A DNA stretch of 64,000 bases from Ohtaekwangia sp. (GTDB lineage: Bacteria; Bacteroidota; Bacteroidia; Cytophagales; Cyclobacteriaceae), in assembly GCA_021155195.1 (NCBI GenBank), contig JAJNPV010000049.1:1-64000 (forward strand). The letters run 5' to 3'. Under the pieces are notes generated by a model. It was not told the origin of the DNA, searched no databases, and was given only the letters and a program-made list of their open reading frames with translations. Made by a program: the position numbers and the translations under genes. This document shows positions 15,674-25,100 of the stretch, piece by piece (position 1 is the first letter of the stretch; the number at the start of each line of letters is the position of its first letter).

Positions 15674-17059
15674 ATGTCTGACTCTAAGCATGGCAAAATC
15701 CTGATCGTTGACGATAACGAAGATTTATTAAAGGCAGCTAAAATGTACCTGAAGCGTCATGTAGCGCAGGTAGATATCGAGAATAATCCAGAAGCAATTC
15801 CTGCACTCATGGGCAACGAAGATTACGATGTAATCCTGCTTGACATGAACTTTACAAAAGATGTAAGCAGTGGCAGTGAAGGATATTATTGGTTGGAGAA
15901 AATTTTAAGCATTGATCCCTCGGCTGTAGTTGTGCTCATAACCGCTTATGGCGATGTGCAAATGGCAGTGAAAGCGATAAAGGCAGGCGCTACCGATTTT
16001 GTGCTGAAACCCTGGGAAAACGAAAAACTTCTAGCTACTATTTTTTCTTCCATGCGATTGCGCGAATCACGCGATCAGGTTGAAACACTGAAAACCAAAA
16101 ATCAGGAAATCAATCAGGCTATCAATGAAAAGTATAGCGATATCATCGGCCAAAGCCAGGTGATGCAACGCATCTTTCAAACTATTGAACGGGTAGCTCA
16201 AACGGATGCAAACGTTTTGATACTGGGTGAGAACGGAACCGGAAAAGAATTGATTGCCCGCGCTATTCACAGAAACTCAGCACGTAAAAACGAATCCTTT
16301 GTAAGCGTTGATTTGGGTTCGATTACTGAGACTCTTTTTGAGAGTGAACTCTTTGGGCATAAGAAAGGATCATTTACCGATGCAAAAGAAGATCGGGCCG
16401 GCCGGTTTGAAATGGCAAATCAAGGTTCTTTGTTTCTCGATGAAATCGGAAATCTTTCCATGCCCTTACAAGCAAAACTTCTTACCGCCATTCAAAATAA
16501 AAGAGTGAGTCGTGTAGGTGCAAACAAAGAGATTCTGATTGATTTGCGATTGATCTGTGCTACTAACCTCCCACTTTATGAGATGGTGAAAGAAAATCGG
16601 TTTCGACAGGATTTACTATACAGAATCAATACAATAGAAATTGAAATTCCACCTTTACGGGATCGGATTGAAGATATCCCTTTGTTGGCACATCACTTCT
16701 TAAAGCATTATTCAACACGCTACGGAAAAAATATTACCAAAATTAGTGATGGTGCAATGACGCGTATGACCAAACATCCATGGCCGGGAAATATTCGCGA
16801 ACTCCAGCATTCACTTGAGCGGGCTATTATCCTGAGCAACTCTTCTGTACTTCAACCCGAAGACTTCAATTTCGCTGCTCCTGCAACTAAAGAAGGTGAT
16901 CAACAAATTAACTTAGATCAGTTTAATTTAGAAGAAGTAGAAAAACTATTGATCAGAAAAGTACTTAAGAAGTATAATGGAAATATTACTCAGGCTGCTG
17001 CCGAATTGGGCCTCACGCGTTCGTCTCTTTATCGAAGATTGGAGAAACACGGGCTTTAA
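15674..17059 (+). CDS. Sigma-54-dependent response regulator (NtrC family)
   Basis: I start the gene at ATG 15674 (461 residues) because the receiver domain begins here (KILIVDDNED); the open frame continues upstream through the regulatory region. Domains: receiver 1-125 with phosphoacceptor Asp57 (VILLDMNF) and Lys in FVLKPWE; AAA+ about 150-390 with Walker A GENGTGKE, sigma-54 contact loop GSFTDA (classical GAFTGA), LFLDEIGN, and WPGNIREL; C-terminal Fis-type HTH (NITQAAAELGLTRSSLYRRL). It likely activates the divergent exporter operon. The kinase gene 137 bp downstream is its probable partner. Confidence 0.93.
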   Translation: MSDSKHGKILIVDDNEDLLKAAKMYLKRHVAQVDIENNPEAIPALMGNEDYDVILLDMNFTKDVSSGSEGYYWLEKILSIDPSAVVVLITAYGDVQMAVKAIKAGATDFVLKPWENEKLLATIFSSMRLRESRDQVETLKTKNQEINQAINEKYSDIIGQSQVMQRIFQTIERVAQTDANVLILGENGTGKELIARAIHRNSARKNESFVSVDLGSITETLFESELFGHKKGSFTDAKEDRAGRFEMANQGSLFLDEIGNLSMPLQAKLLTAIQNKRVSRVGANKEILIDLRLICATNLPLYEMVKENRFRQDLLYRINTIEIEIPPLRDRIEDIPLLAHHFLKHYSTRYGKNITKISDGAMTRMTKHPWPGNIRELQHSLERAIILSNSSVLQPEDFNFAAPATKEGDQQINLDQFNLEEVEKLLIRKVLKKYNGNITQAAAELGLTRSSLYRRLEKHGL

Positions 17060-17085
17060 GTATTTATGTTTACATTAATAAAGGT

Positions 17086-17149
17086 AGGCAGTAAGCAGAA
17101 TACAGTAAGCAGTCAACGCTGCAGACTGCATTCCCGCCTACTGCCAACT
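17086..17149. repeat. Palindromic array of 7-base units
   Basis: Between regulator and kinase genes, successive 7-base units read aggcagt, aagcaga, atacagt, aagcagt, then in the second half their reverse complements appear (gcagact, gcctact, gccaact). The result is a degenerate palindrome with heptamer periodicity. Three other loci in the window show the same design with other sequences. Confidence 0.6.
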
Positions 17150-17196
17150 AATAACCCGACATCTAAGAACTAAGGACTAACTACTACTATTACAAA

Positions 17197-18543
17197 ATGG
17201 GTTTTAACGATTTTCGTTTTCGGGTTGCCTTTCGGGTTGTGCTGTTGGGATTAGTAATGGCACTCTTCGTGTTTATGGTAAGCAGACCAAACATGATTTT
17301 TGCTGCCGGCCTTACTTCCATCATCATTATTGGACAGTTAGTTGAGTTGTATCGATTCACTTCACAGACTAATCGAAAACTTACCCGCTTTCTTGAATCA
17401 GTAAAGTATTCCGATTTTCTTTCGGGCTTTGCCAACGACAATAAGCTTGGTAGAAGTTTCAGAGAATTAAACACAGCGTTTAACGAGGTACTGGAAGCTT
17501 TTCGAAATACTCGAACTGAAAAAGAAGAACACTGGCAATATTTAAATACAATTGTTCAACAAGTAAGAACGGGTATTATATCATTCGATCCCGATGGACA
17601 GGTTCAGCTTATGAATACAAATGCCAAGCGCTTCATTGGCATTGCCAGTTTAAAAAATGTAAATGAATTGGCTGATACAAACCCAAAGCTCTATCAGGCA
17701 TTGATGGAAGTACAGTCAGGAAAAAGTACGTTGTATAAATCGGGCAACGAATACTTGCTCACGTTGCAGGCAACTGAATTGCGAATTCGTGGCAACACGG
17801 TTAAGTTGGTTACGCTACAAAACATTCAAAACGAATTACAAAAGCAAGAGCTGGATGCGTGGCAAAATTTAACCCGCGTGCTGCGCCACGAAATTATGAA
17901 CTCCATCACTCCTATTTCGTCACTTACCTCCACCCTGCGTGAAATTTTGGATCATGACATGACTAAAGTAGAAAATCATTACGAGTTACAAAGCGAAGGA
18001 GCCGAAGATTTGCGGGAAGGCTTAACTACGATTGAAAACCGAAGTAAGGGCTTGATTAAATTCATTGATGCCTATCGCGAATACACTTCCCTTCCACAGC
18101 CAAAAATAAAAAGCATTCGGGTAAAGGATTTACTCGAAAAGGTAGCTCAGTTTATGAAGCCAGAACTCAAAAAGACTCCGATTCAATTTGGCTATCATTG
18201 CGAGTCAGAATACATCACTATTCAGGGCGATGAAGAAATGATTGAGCAGGTGCTTATCAATCTGATTAAAAATGCAATGGAAGCGTTGGAACAAGTTGAA
18301 AACCCACGCATCGAATTAAATGGTTCCTTTCATGATAACGCGGTGTCTATTGAAGTGATTGACAATGGTTCGGGAATAATACCCGAAGCCATTGAACGAA
18401 TCTTTATTCCATTCTTCACCACCAAAAAAACCGGATCAGGAATTGGGCTCGCCCTATCGCGACAAATTATGCAAATGCATAATGGTTCACTGATGGTAAA
18501 ATCAGAGCCTGATGTAAAGACAGTCTTTACGTTGAATTTTTAA
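17197..18543 (+). CDS. Membrane sensor histidine kinase (NtrY-like)
   Basis: 448 residues. Two close membrane segments at about 10-45 leave only a tiny periplasmic loop, then a PAS-like region (about 110-205), a HisKA helix with phosphoacceptor His in LTRVLRHEIMNSITP (about 229), and an ATPase domain with N box LINLIKNAMEAL, DNGSGI, and a GSGIGLALS G2 motif. The short outside loop suggests sensing of membrane or cytosolic signals. It is encoded right after the sigma-54 regulator, its probable target, and so would control the exporter operon. Confidence 0.92.
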   Translation: MGFNDFRFRVAFRVVLLGLVMALFVFMVSRPNMIFAAGLTSIIIIGQLVELYRFTSQTNRKLTRFLESVKYSDFLSGFANDNKLGRSFRELNTAFNEVLEAFRNTRTEKEEHWQYLNTIVQQVRTGIISFDPDGQVQLMNTNAKRFIGIASLKNVNELADTNPKLYQALMEVQSGKSTLYKSGNEYLLTLQATELRIRGNTVKLVTLQNIQNELQKQELDAWQNLTRVLRHEIMNSITPISSLTSTLREILDHDMTKVENHYELQSEGAEDLREGLTTIENRSKGLIKFIDAYREYTSLPQPKIKSIRVKDLLEKVAQFMKPELKKTPIQFGYHCESEYITIQGDEEMIEQVLINLIKNAMEALEQVENPRIELNGSFHDNAVSIEVIDNGSGIIPEAIERIFIPFFTTKKTGSGIGLALSRQIMQMHNGSLMVKSEPDVKTVFTLNF

Positions 18544-18591
18544 GCGGATTTTTAGACTTATCCTAATACATTGTGCGAGGTTTTAAAAACC

Positions 18592-18813
18592 TTAAAATGA
18601 TCTGTACATTAATATCAAAACAAATAGGTAGATAAAAATAAGTATATTAATCAGTTGTAGTTTTTTTAAGAAATTTTTATAAACAGGTTGTTTTGCTAAT
18701 TCCGTTAAATCTAGATTTAGTTTTTCCCTCAGCTTAAATACCCTTCTCAAGAACCACATATTAATCGAAAGTGCTGGAAGGAAAAAAAATATTCCAAAAA
18801 TTAAATTTTTCAT
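18592..18813 (-). CDS. Small membrane protein, unknown function
   Basis: 73 residues with two predicted membrane helices (about 3-22 and 52-70) and a charged middle. The upstream gagggt six bases before the ATG is a better ribosome binding site than most in this window, which supports the start. No family recognised. It stands alone between the kinase and the HNH gene, convergent with the former. Confidence 0.55.
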   Translation of the reverse strand: MKNLIFGIFFFLPALSINMWFLRRVFKLREKLNLDLTELAKQPVYKNFLKKLQLINILIFIYLFVLILMYRSF

Positions 18814-18846
18814 TTTACCCTCTATGAATCCTTGAATCTTCTGATT

Positions 18847-19341
18847 CTAACCTCCCAAATACTCGTCCCAATCCGTGCGGGGATTATTACCATCGCGAAG
18901 GAATAGTGAATAGGAAGGTTTGTAGGGTTTGCGATGCAAGGTCATCTGCGCTTCTTCAGGAGTAAAATCTCCCTTCTTTGCATTGCAGCGTTTACAGGCA
19001 GTTACAAGATTAGTCCAGGTGTGAGCACCTCCGCGCGAGCTGGGAATCATGTGATCTAACGTCAAATCTCTTCGTGTGCCACAATACTGGCACTCAAAAT
19101 TATCGCGCTTAAAAACATTTTGCCGGGTTAAGCTCACGCCTTTATAAGGGGCATTTACATATCGGTTTAACCGGATTACCGATGGCATAGGAAATGATTG
19201 GGTAATGGAATTAATGCGGTGGCCATTGGCGGGACGCACCAATTCACTTTTGTTTAGGTAAACCATAACAAAGGCTCGCTGCACGGAGCAAACCATGAGC
19301 GGACTGGAATCCTGATTTAGCACCAAAACCCTGCTATTCAT
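18847..19341 (-). CDS. HNH endonuclease family protein
   Basis: 164 residues from ATG 19341 (MNSRVLVLNQD), the usual start of this family; the upstream in-frame ATG adds 12 poorly fitting residues. The C-terminal half is an HNH domain with two zinc-type CxxC pairs (CQYCG and CKRCN) and the core LTLDHMIPSSRGG, NLVTACKRCNAKK. Stand-alone HNH proteins of this type are common in Bacteroidota, outside any restriction system; the cellular role is not established. Confidence 0.88.
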   Translation of the reverse strand: MNSRVLVLNQDSSPLMVCSVQRAFVMVYLNKSELVRPANGHRINSITQSFPMPSVIRLNRYVNAPYKGVSLTRQNVFKRDNFECQYCGTRRDLTLDHMIPSSRGGAHTWTNLVTACKRCNAKKGDFTPEEAQMTLHRKPYKPSYSLFLRDGNNPRTDWDEYLGG

Positions 19342-19421
19342 AGCGTGAAATATAACCCCAAAGTTTGGGTTTATCAAGATTAAACAATCCTGCTTCCTAC
19401 TTGTTCAAAAATGATTTGATG

Positions 19422-20216
19422 CTACACTGGGTTGAGAATCCTACGAATCTCAAGTAAAGAATGAGTATAGATTTTTGAGTCTACCCTCAAAATTCCATCC
19501 TCCAAAAGATGGTCGATCCGAACCCGACCATCCGCATGAATAATTTTTTGATCATCTAATATGATACCTGCATGCAACTGTTTTTTAGAATGATCATGAA
19601 AGAAAGCAACATCGCCCGGAAGGGCATCTTCCAACTTTTCAACCTTTTTCCCCTCTGCAATCTGTCTATCCAACTGCCGTGGAAGTAGAAACCCCGAAAT
19701 TTTAAATACGATTTGAATTAACCCCGATGCATCAATGCCGAATGGACTTTTACCGCCTGCTAAAAATGGAGCATTCAAATACTTTAGGGCAATGCTTTTC
19801 AAAAACTCAACTTCGCGTTTTTGTCCCAGACTTTTCGCTTCTCCATTGAACGCAAATTGTTCTTCAATTTTAAATAACTCTGAGTTCGAAATGGGAACAA
19901 TACTTCCCAACAAAATAGTTGATGGACTTTTCTTGAAAAGTAAACTGCAGGTGAGATCGGTTGTAATTTTAAAGTTAGCATGATTGATCTGATCAAAATA
20001 TTCTTGCGTAATGCCGTGATGCTGATCGGCACTTAACCAGCCCAGCGTGCCATCAAAATGAATACGAATGTAGATCCATCCTTTCTGGTCGGTCGCATTG
20101 AGAACTTCATAGTGATCGCCAAATAGCAATTGAGTAATTACAGGAGCCTGTTCCTCCGGACTTTGGCGAATCGATACCAAAGACAACCTGCAAACTCCAT
20201 ATCCCAGTACTTCCAT
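19422..20216 (-). CDS. NlpC/P60-like protein with SH3 domain, catalytic Cys replaced
   Basis: 264 residues (start MEVLGYGV). N-terminal SH3-like domain (about 1-80, GWIYIRIHFDGTLGWL), a second linker domain, and an NlpC/P60 fold (about 140-264). In active members the motif is GIDCSG; here it reads GIDASG, with codon GCA at 19728-19730. The second catalytic position is kept (LHAGIIL). This suggests a non-hydrolytic peptidoglycan-binding paralogue, unless the base call is wrong. It lies 9 bases after the smpB stop and is probably cotranscribed with smpB. Confidence 0.85.
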   Translation of the reverse strand: MEVLGYGVCRLSLVSIRQSPEEQAPVITQLLFGDHYEVLNATDQKGWIYIRIHFDGTLGWLSADQHHGITQEYFDQINHANFKITTDLTCSLLFKKSPSTILLGSIVPISNSELFKIEEQFAFNGEAKSLGQKREVEFLKSIALKYLNAPFLAGGKSPFGIDASGLIQIVFKISGFLLPRQLDRQIAEGKKVEKLEDALPGDVAFFHDHSKKQLHAGIILDDQKIIHADGRVRIDHLLEDGILRVDSKIYTHSLLEIRRILNPV

Positions 20217-20225
20217 GATCAATCC

Positions 20226-20690
20226 TTATCCAATTTTAATTCTGCTCAACTCCCGTTTAATATCTTTCTCCTTGATAGTATTTCTTTTGTCGTGCGATTT
20301 TTTTCCTTTCGCCAACGCAATTTCCAACTTAGCAAGACCTCTGTCATTGATAAACAATCTGAGAGGCACTAAAGCTAATCCTTTCTCCTCGGACTTTGCT
20401 TCTAACTTACTTAGTTCCGATTTCTTCATCAAAAGTTTACGCTCACGTGCCGCTTCGTGGTTGTAATGTGTTCCTTGTGCATAGGGGGTTATGTTAATTC
20501 CCTTAGCAAAAAATTCACCTTTACTAAAATAACAATATCCGTCTTGCAAATTAACTTTTCCTTCGCGGATTGATTTTATTTCGGTGCCTTGCAAAACAAT
20601 GCCAGCAACAAACTTATCGAGCAATTCATATTGGAAGGATGCCTGCTTATTTCGAATATTTACCGTATTTGAAAATCTCTTTTCCGCCAT
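20226..20690 (-). CDS. smpB: SsrA-binding protein SmpB
   Basis: 154 residues from MAEKRFSNT (an ATG two codons upstream is also possible). The whole protein matches SmpB: NIRNKQASFQYEL, GIVLQGTEIKSIREGKVNLQDGY (split motif), HEAARERKLLMKK and a basic C-terminal tail with KKSHDKR. SmpB carries tmRNA to stalled ribosomes for trans-translation. No tmRNA gene was seen nearby. Gene order TsaD - thioesterase - SmpB - NlpC on the - strand suggests one operon. Confidence 0.97.
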   Translation of the reverse strand: MAEKRFSNTVNIRNKQASFQYELLDKFVAGIVLQGTEIKSIREGKVNLQDGYCYFSKGEFFAKGINITPYAQGTHYNHEAARERKLLMKKSELSKLEAKSEEKGLALVPLRLFINDRGLAKLEIALAKGKKSHDKRNTIKEKDIKRELSRIKIG

Positions 20691-20708
20691 AATCAATCTT
20701 GCTATATA

Positions 20709-21092
20709 TCAGGCAAATAGCTCTTTTAACCTGTTTTTATTTAACATCTTCTGCCCCGTTTTACCAGCAGCAATCAATCGATCTCCACAAACTGCTTCAA
20801 TCATACAAATTAATTCGTTACCACGTATAGTTTCTACCGTGGCCGTTATAACAACTTCCTCGCCAACTTTTGCGGCACTATGATGGGTAATACTTAAAAA
20901 AGTACCCACACCTTCTTCATCATCTTCTTTCATTTCCAAAAAAAATAATCTGGAAGACCACTCAAAATCGCGTGCCAACGCAAACGTTGAGTAAACCGGG
21001 TGCAATGTCTCACCATGAAAAGTAGCCAAATCTGATTGATCAACTTTTTTCACGTACACCTTCTTATCACCCTGCTTAAAAATGAGTTTCAT
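20709..21092 (-). CDS. Hotdog-fold thioesterase family protein
   Basis: 127 residues, the size of a single hotdog domain. Motifs HPVYSTFALARDFEWSSR, GVGTFLSITHHSAAKVGE and AVCGDRLIAAGKTGQK fit the FlK/YbgC-like acyl-CoA thioesterase group; the residues HxV-type and the 'GxGxxxxI.H.A' turn are at usual places. The substrate cannot be read from sequence. It lies 7 bases after tsaD and 18 bases before smpB, consistent with one transcript. Confidence 0.8.
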   Translation of the reverse strand: MKLIFKQGDKKVYVKKVDQSDLATFHGETLHPVYSTFALARDFEWSSRLFFLEMKEDDEEGVGTFLSITHHSAAKVGEEVVITATVETIRGNELICMIEAVCGDRLIAAGKTGQKMLNKNRLKELFA

Positions 21093-21099
21093 ATCTTAC

Positions 21100-22104
21100 C
21101 TAGATTGGAAGATTTGCTAAAGGAGCCACATCCAATGCACTGAATTTATTTTCAATAAATTTATAATGGGCGGCCATTGCAATCATAGCTGCATTATCCG
21201 TACAATATTCAAAATCAGGAATAAATATTTGCCAGTTATACTTCCCAGCATATTCTTGCAATGATTTTCTCAATCCGGAATTAGCAGCCACACCGCCTGC
21301 AATGGCTATCTGTCTTATGCCTGTTTCCTCGGCTGCCTTTTTCAATTTTGTCATTAGCATTCCCACCAACTGCTTTTGCAAGCTTGCGCAGATATCGTTT
21401 CTGTTTTTCTCTACAAAGTCGGGATCTTTTAATTTATTATCACGAAGAAAATATAAAAAGGCGGTCTTGATTCCACTAAAAGAAAAATCATAGCCGGGTA
21501 TTACGGTATCCGGAAATTGAAATGCATCAGAGTTTCCAAGGTTAGCATAACTATCGATCAATGGTCCGCCTGGGTATGGAAGCCCCATAATTTTTGCCGC
21601 TTTATCAAATGCTTCGCCCACGGCATCATCTCGTGTTTCGCCAATCACTTTCATCTCCAAATGACTTTCAACTAAAACGATTTGTGTGTGACCACCACTT
21701 ACCGTTAAGCAGAGAAAAGGAAAGGAGGGTTTAGGATCGGTAATAAAGTGAGCCAACACATGTGCCTCCATGTGGTTCACCTCAATGAGTGGAATATCCA
21801 ACGCAACAGCCATCCCTTTCGCGAAAGAAACACCAACCAACAATGATCCTAATAATCCTGGTCCGCGCGTAAAAGCTATAGCATTTAAAGATGAGGATGA
21901 AATACCTGCGGTTGTCATTGCTTCGTTTACAACCTGAAGGATATGTTGCTGATGAGCCCGCGAGGCAAGCTCAGGAACCACGCCCCCATATTTCTGGTGC
22001 ACTGTTTGTGAGGCAATTACATTATTAAGTACCTTGCCATGTTGTATAACAGAGGCTGAGGTTTCATCACAAGAGGACTCGATGGCAAGAATTACAGGAC
22101 GCAT
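21100..22104 (-). CDS. tsaD: tRNA N6-threonylcarbamoyladenosine transferase TsaD
   Basis: 334 residues from ATG 22104 (MRPVILAIESSCDETS, the family's normal start). Motifs: ILAIESSCDETSASV, metal ligands in HMEAHVLAH, VSGGHTQ, GEAFDKAAKIMGLPYPGGP and AGGVAANSGLR. TsaD transfers the threonylcarbamoyl group to A37 of ANN-decoding tRNAs. Its start lies only 9 bases from the divergent tamB-like gene, so the two promoters must overlap their coding regions or lie inside them. Confidence 0.97.
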   Translation of the reverse strand: MRPVILAIESSCDETSASVIQHGKVLNNVIASQTVHQKYGGVVPELASRAHQQHILQVVNEAMTTAGISSSSLNAIAFTRGPGLLGSLLVGVSFAKGMAVALDIPLIEVNHMEAHVLAHFITDPKPSFPFLCLTVSGGHTQIVLVESHLEMKVIGETRDDAVGEAFDKAAKIMGLPYPGGPLIDSYANLGNSDAFQFPDTVIPGYDFSFSGIKTAFLYFLRDNKLKDPDFVEKNRNDICASLQKQLVGMLMTKLKKAAEETGIRQIAIAGGVAANSGLRKSLQEYAGKYNWQIFIPDFEYCTDNAAMIAMAAHYKFIENKFSALDVAPLANLPI

Positions 22105-22113
22105 TTTTAGCAA

Positions 22114-25100
22114 ATGAAACTGCAAGTTATCAAAATTCGTGTTTTAAGCTGGATCAAAAAGATTCTGCTCTATGGAACTTATGTTTTCCTGTTGCTCACC
22201 GTTGCTGGGTTCATTTTACTTCAGTTCCCAGCGGTACAAACTTCACTAGTCAATAGAATTACTTCCAACTTCTCAAAAATATCGGGATTTGAAATTACCT
22301 ATGATCAGATTTATCTGATTTGGTACGATCGCCTGGAAATTACAGGACTCTTAATTAAAGATCCTGCCAGGAATAAAATGATTGAAATTGAAAAGGTGCA
22401 GGTAAATTTCAGTCTATCCACCATATTGTTAGACAAAAACATAAACCTGGATGCTGCCTCCTTGAATAACGGAAGCGTGAACCTCGTAAAAATTTCAGAT
22501 TCCGATTCTACAAGAGATTTTAATATCAATCTATTCATTGCCGAAATAAATAAACTGTCTTCTGGAGGTGGAAAAGGTACCCCTCCTAAAGTTAACATAG
22601 GTGAAATAGGGATTTACAATACCCAATTTACTTTGCACGATCCACAAAAAGATTCCATCCCCAATGCCTTTGATTACAATCATATAACCCTGAAAATTGA
22701 TGAAGCCGATACCCGGAACTTTAATGTAATTGGAGATACTATTCAGTTTAAATTGAATACGTTGATAGCCGAGGAGAAAAATTGCAAGCTCCCGGTTCGC
22801 AATCTCTCAACCTATTTCAGGGTCTCTCAAACAGGTATGGAGTTTCTCGGATTAAATGCGAGTATTGGAGAAAGTAAAATTTCAGATACATTAATCCTTA
22901 AGTATAAAAGCTTAGCCAATCTTAATGATTTCAATAACAAAGTAACCTTAAAAGCTTCACTCAAAAACGCAATTCTTTATCCACAAGACCTGGTTCTATT
23001 TACACCAGGCTCAAAACCGCTACCTGAACCCATTCAAGTTAGTGGAAATATCTCAGGCAAGATTTCAAGATTCCTGTTGCAGAATATGGAGGTTGCCCTC
23101 GGTTCAACAAACATAAAGGGTAGCCTTCAATTAGATGGGCTTCCGGCTATCAACGATACTTTCATTAACCTGGATGTAAAGGAAGGAGACATTGCCATTC
23201 AAGACCTTTCATTCTTATTTCCCAAGAATGTTTATGGAAAACTTGCGTCTCTCGGCAAGTTTCGATTTACCGGAAAATTCACTGGGTTTATTGAAGACTT
23301 TGTTGCCAACGGAGATTTTCGGGGTGCATTTGGCCAAATAAAATCAGATATAAATTTAAAGATCAATCAAGATCGCATCGATGAATCTACATTCAGAGGA
23401 AATTTAACCCTCTCTGATTTTAACCTCGGAATATTACTTCAAGACACTTCTAACTTTAAGAAAGTTACATTAACTGGCAAAGTAAATGGTAAAGGGCTTA
23501 CCAGGGAAACTGCTGATTTCACATTAGTAGGCGAAATAAACTCCATTGGAATTCGCGACTACAAGTACACCAACATTGTTACCGATGCCCGTTTTGCCAA
23601 AGAGTTATTCAATGGAAAAATTAACATTAGCGATCCAAATTTAAAATTAGACGCAGAAGGCTTCATCAATATTCGCAAAGGGCAAGAATTGATTTCTGTT
23701 AAAGCTAAACTGGACACTTTATTTGCCGATCAATTAAAACTAACCCCAAACTCACTCTTTGTAAGCACTTTGGTAGAAGTAGAAACAAAAGGGCTGCAAT
23801 TAGATAGTTTATTTGGAGAAGTGATCTTGCGCAATGCTGAGATTATTTATCAAGATCAAAGACTTAGTATCGATTCTGTTTCATTAAAATCTTTCTTTGC
23901 TGATGATAAGAGAAACCTACAACTTAGAAGTTCTTTTGCCGATGTTAACTTGAAGGGAGATTTTTTCTACTCATCCTTATTTCAGGATATAAACAGATTA
24001 GTGAGTGAGTTTCGGTTGAACGTACGAAATGATCCCAGTGAATTGGCAAACTATTACACCAATAAATTAAAAAGCAATCAGGACTATAAAATGGATTTCT
24101 CAATTGAACTCCATGATATTAATCCAATACTTACACTGACAAAAGCAGATGTGGCCGTTGCCAGCAAAACTCATATTGAAGGTAGTTTTTCAAACGGATT
24201 TACTTCATTATTTCAAGCGTATGCCCAAATTGATACAATTACTTATCAAGGGAAAAAATTTATTGAAAATGAAATTGAATTTTCAGGTTCCAAAATCAGG
24301 GATAGCACAAGCGTATTGGCAATGCTTACCATAAACTCAAAAAGGCAAGAAATTAGCAAAGCCTTCATTGCCAAAAATCTATTTTCAGAAGCTATCTGGG
24401 ATAAAGATCATATTGCCTTGAGTTTAGATTTTGATCAGGAGGGCACAACTAATTTTGCGCGCATACAATCTGAAATTGATTTTTTGACAGACAGCACCCG
24501 GATAAAAATACTTCCTACCCAATTTCAAGTACTCGATAAGAAATGGCTCATCAGTCAGCAGAATTATATCCTTCAAAAGAATAACGAATGGAGAATTGAG
24601 AACTTAAAACTTTATAATGGAGAGGAATTCATTTCGCTTGATGGATTTATCTCGGAAGATCCTGAACAATCACTAACACTCTCCCTGGCAAATCTTAATC
24701 TTAATATTTTAAATTCAATAAGCACCTCAAAGCTAGATGGCATTGTGAATGGGAGTATTGAAGCAAAAGATATTTACAGAGAGGTATTTCTTCTTAACAA
24801 CATCACCATTAAAGATCTTACAGTAGATAAATTTTTAGTTGGCGATGTGATGGGCACCAATACCTGGAATCGTGATAAAGATAGATTTGATATAAACTTT
24901 TTGATTGATCGTTTAGAAAAAAGAACCTTAAGCTTAAATGGTTACTACAACCCGCGCGAAAAGAGTCCTTTATACATCAATGCCAAATTGGAGAAGACCA
25001 ATATTAAGCTGATAGAACCTTTTTTGAAAGGAATCTTTTCTCAAATGAATGGAGAATTATCTGGTCAATATGAAATAACGGGTACTTTTTCTCAGCCAAT

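Noticed and set aside
20226..20696. tmRNA gene next to smpB
   Set aside because: No ssrA-like ends or tag reading frame were seen within the flanking sequence.
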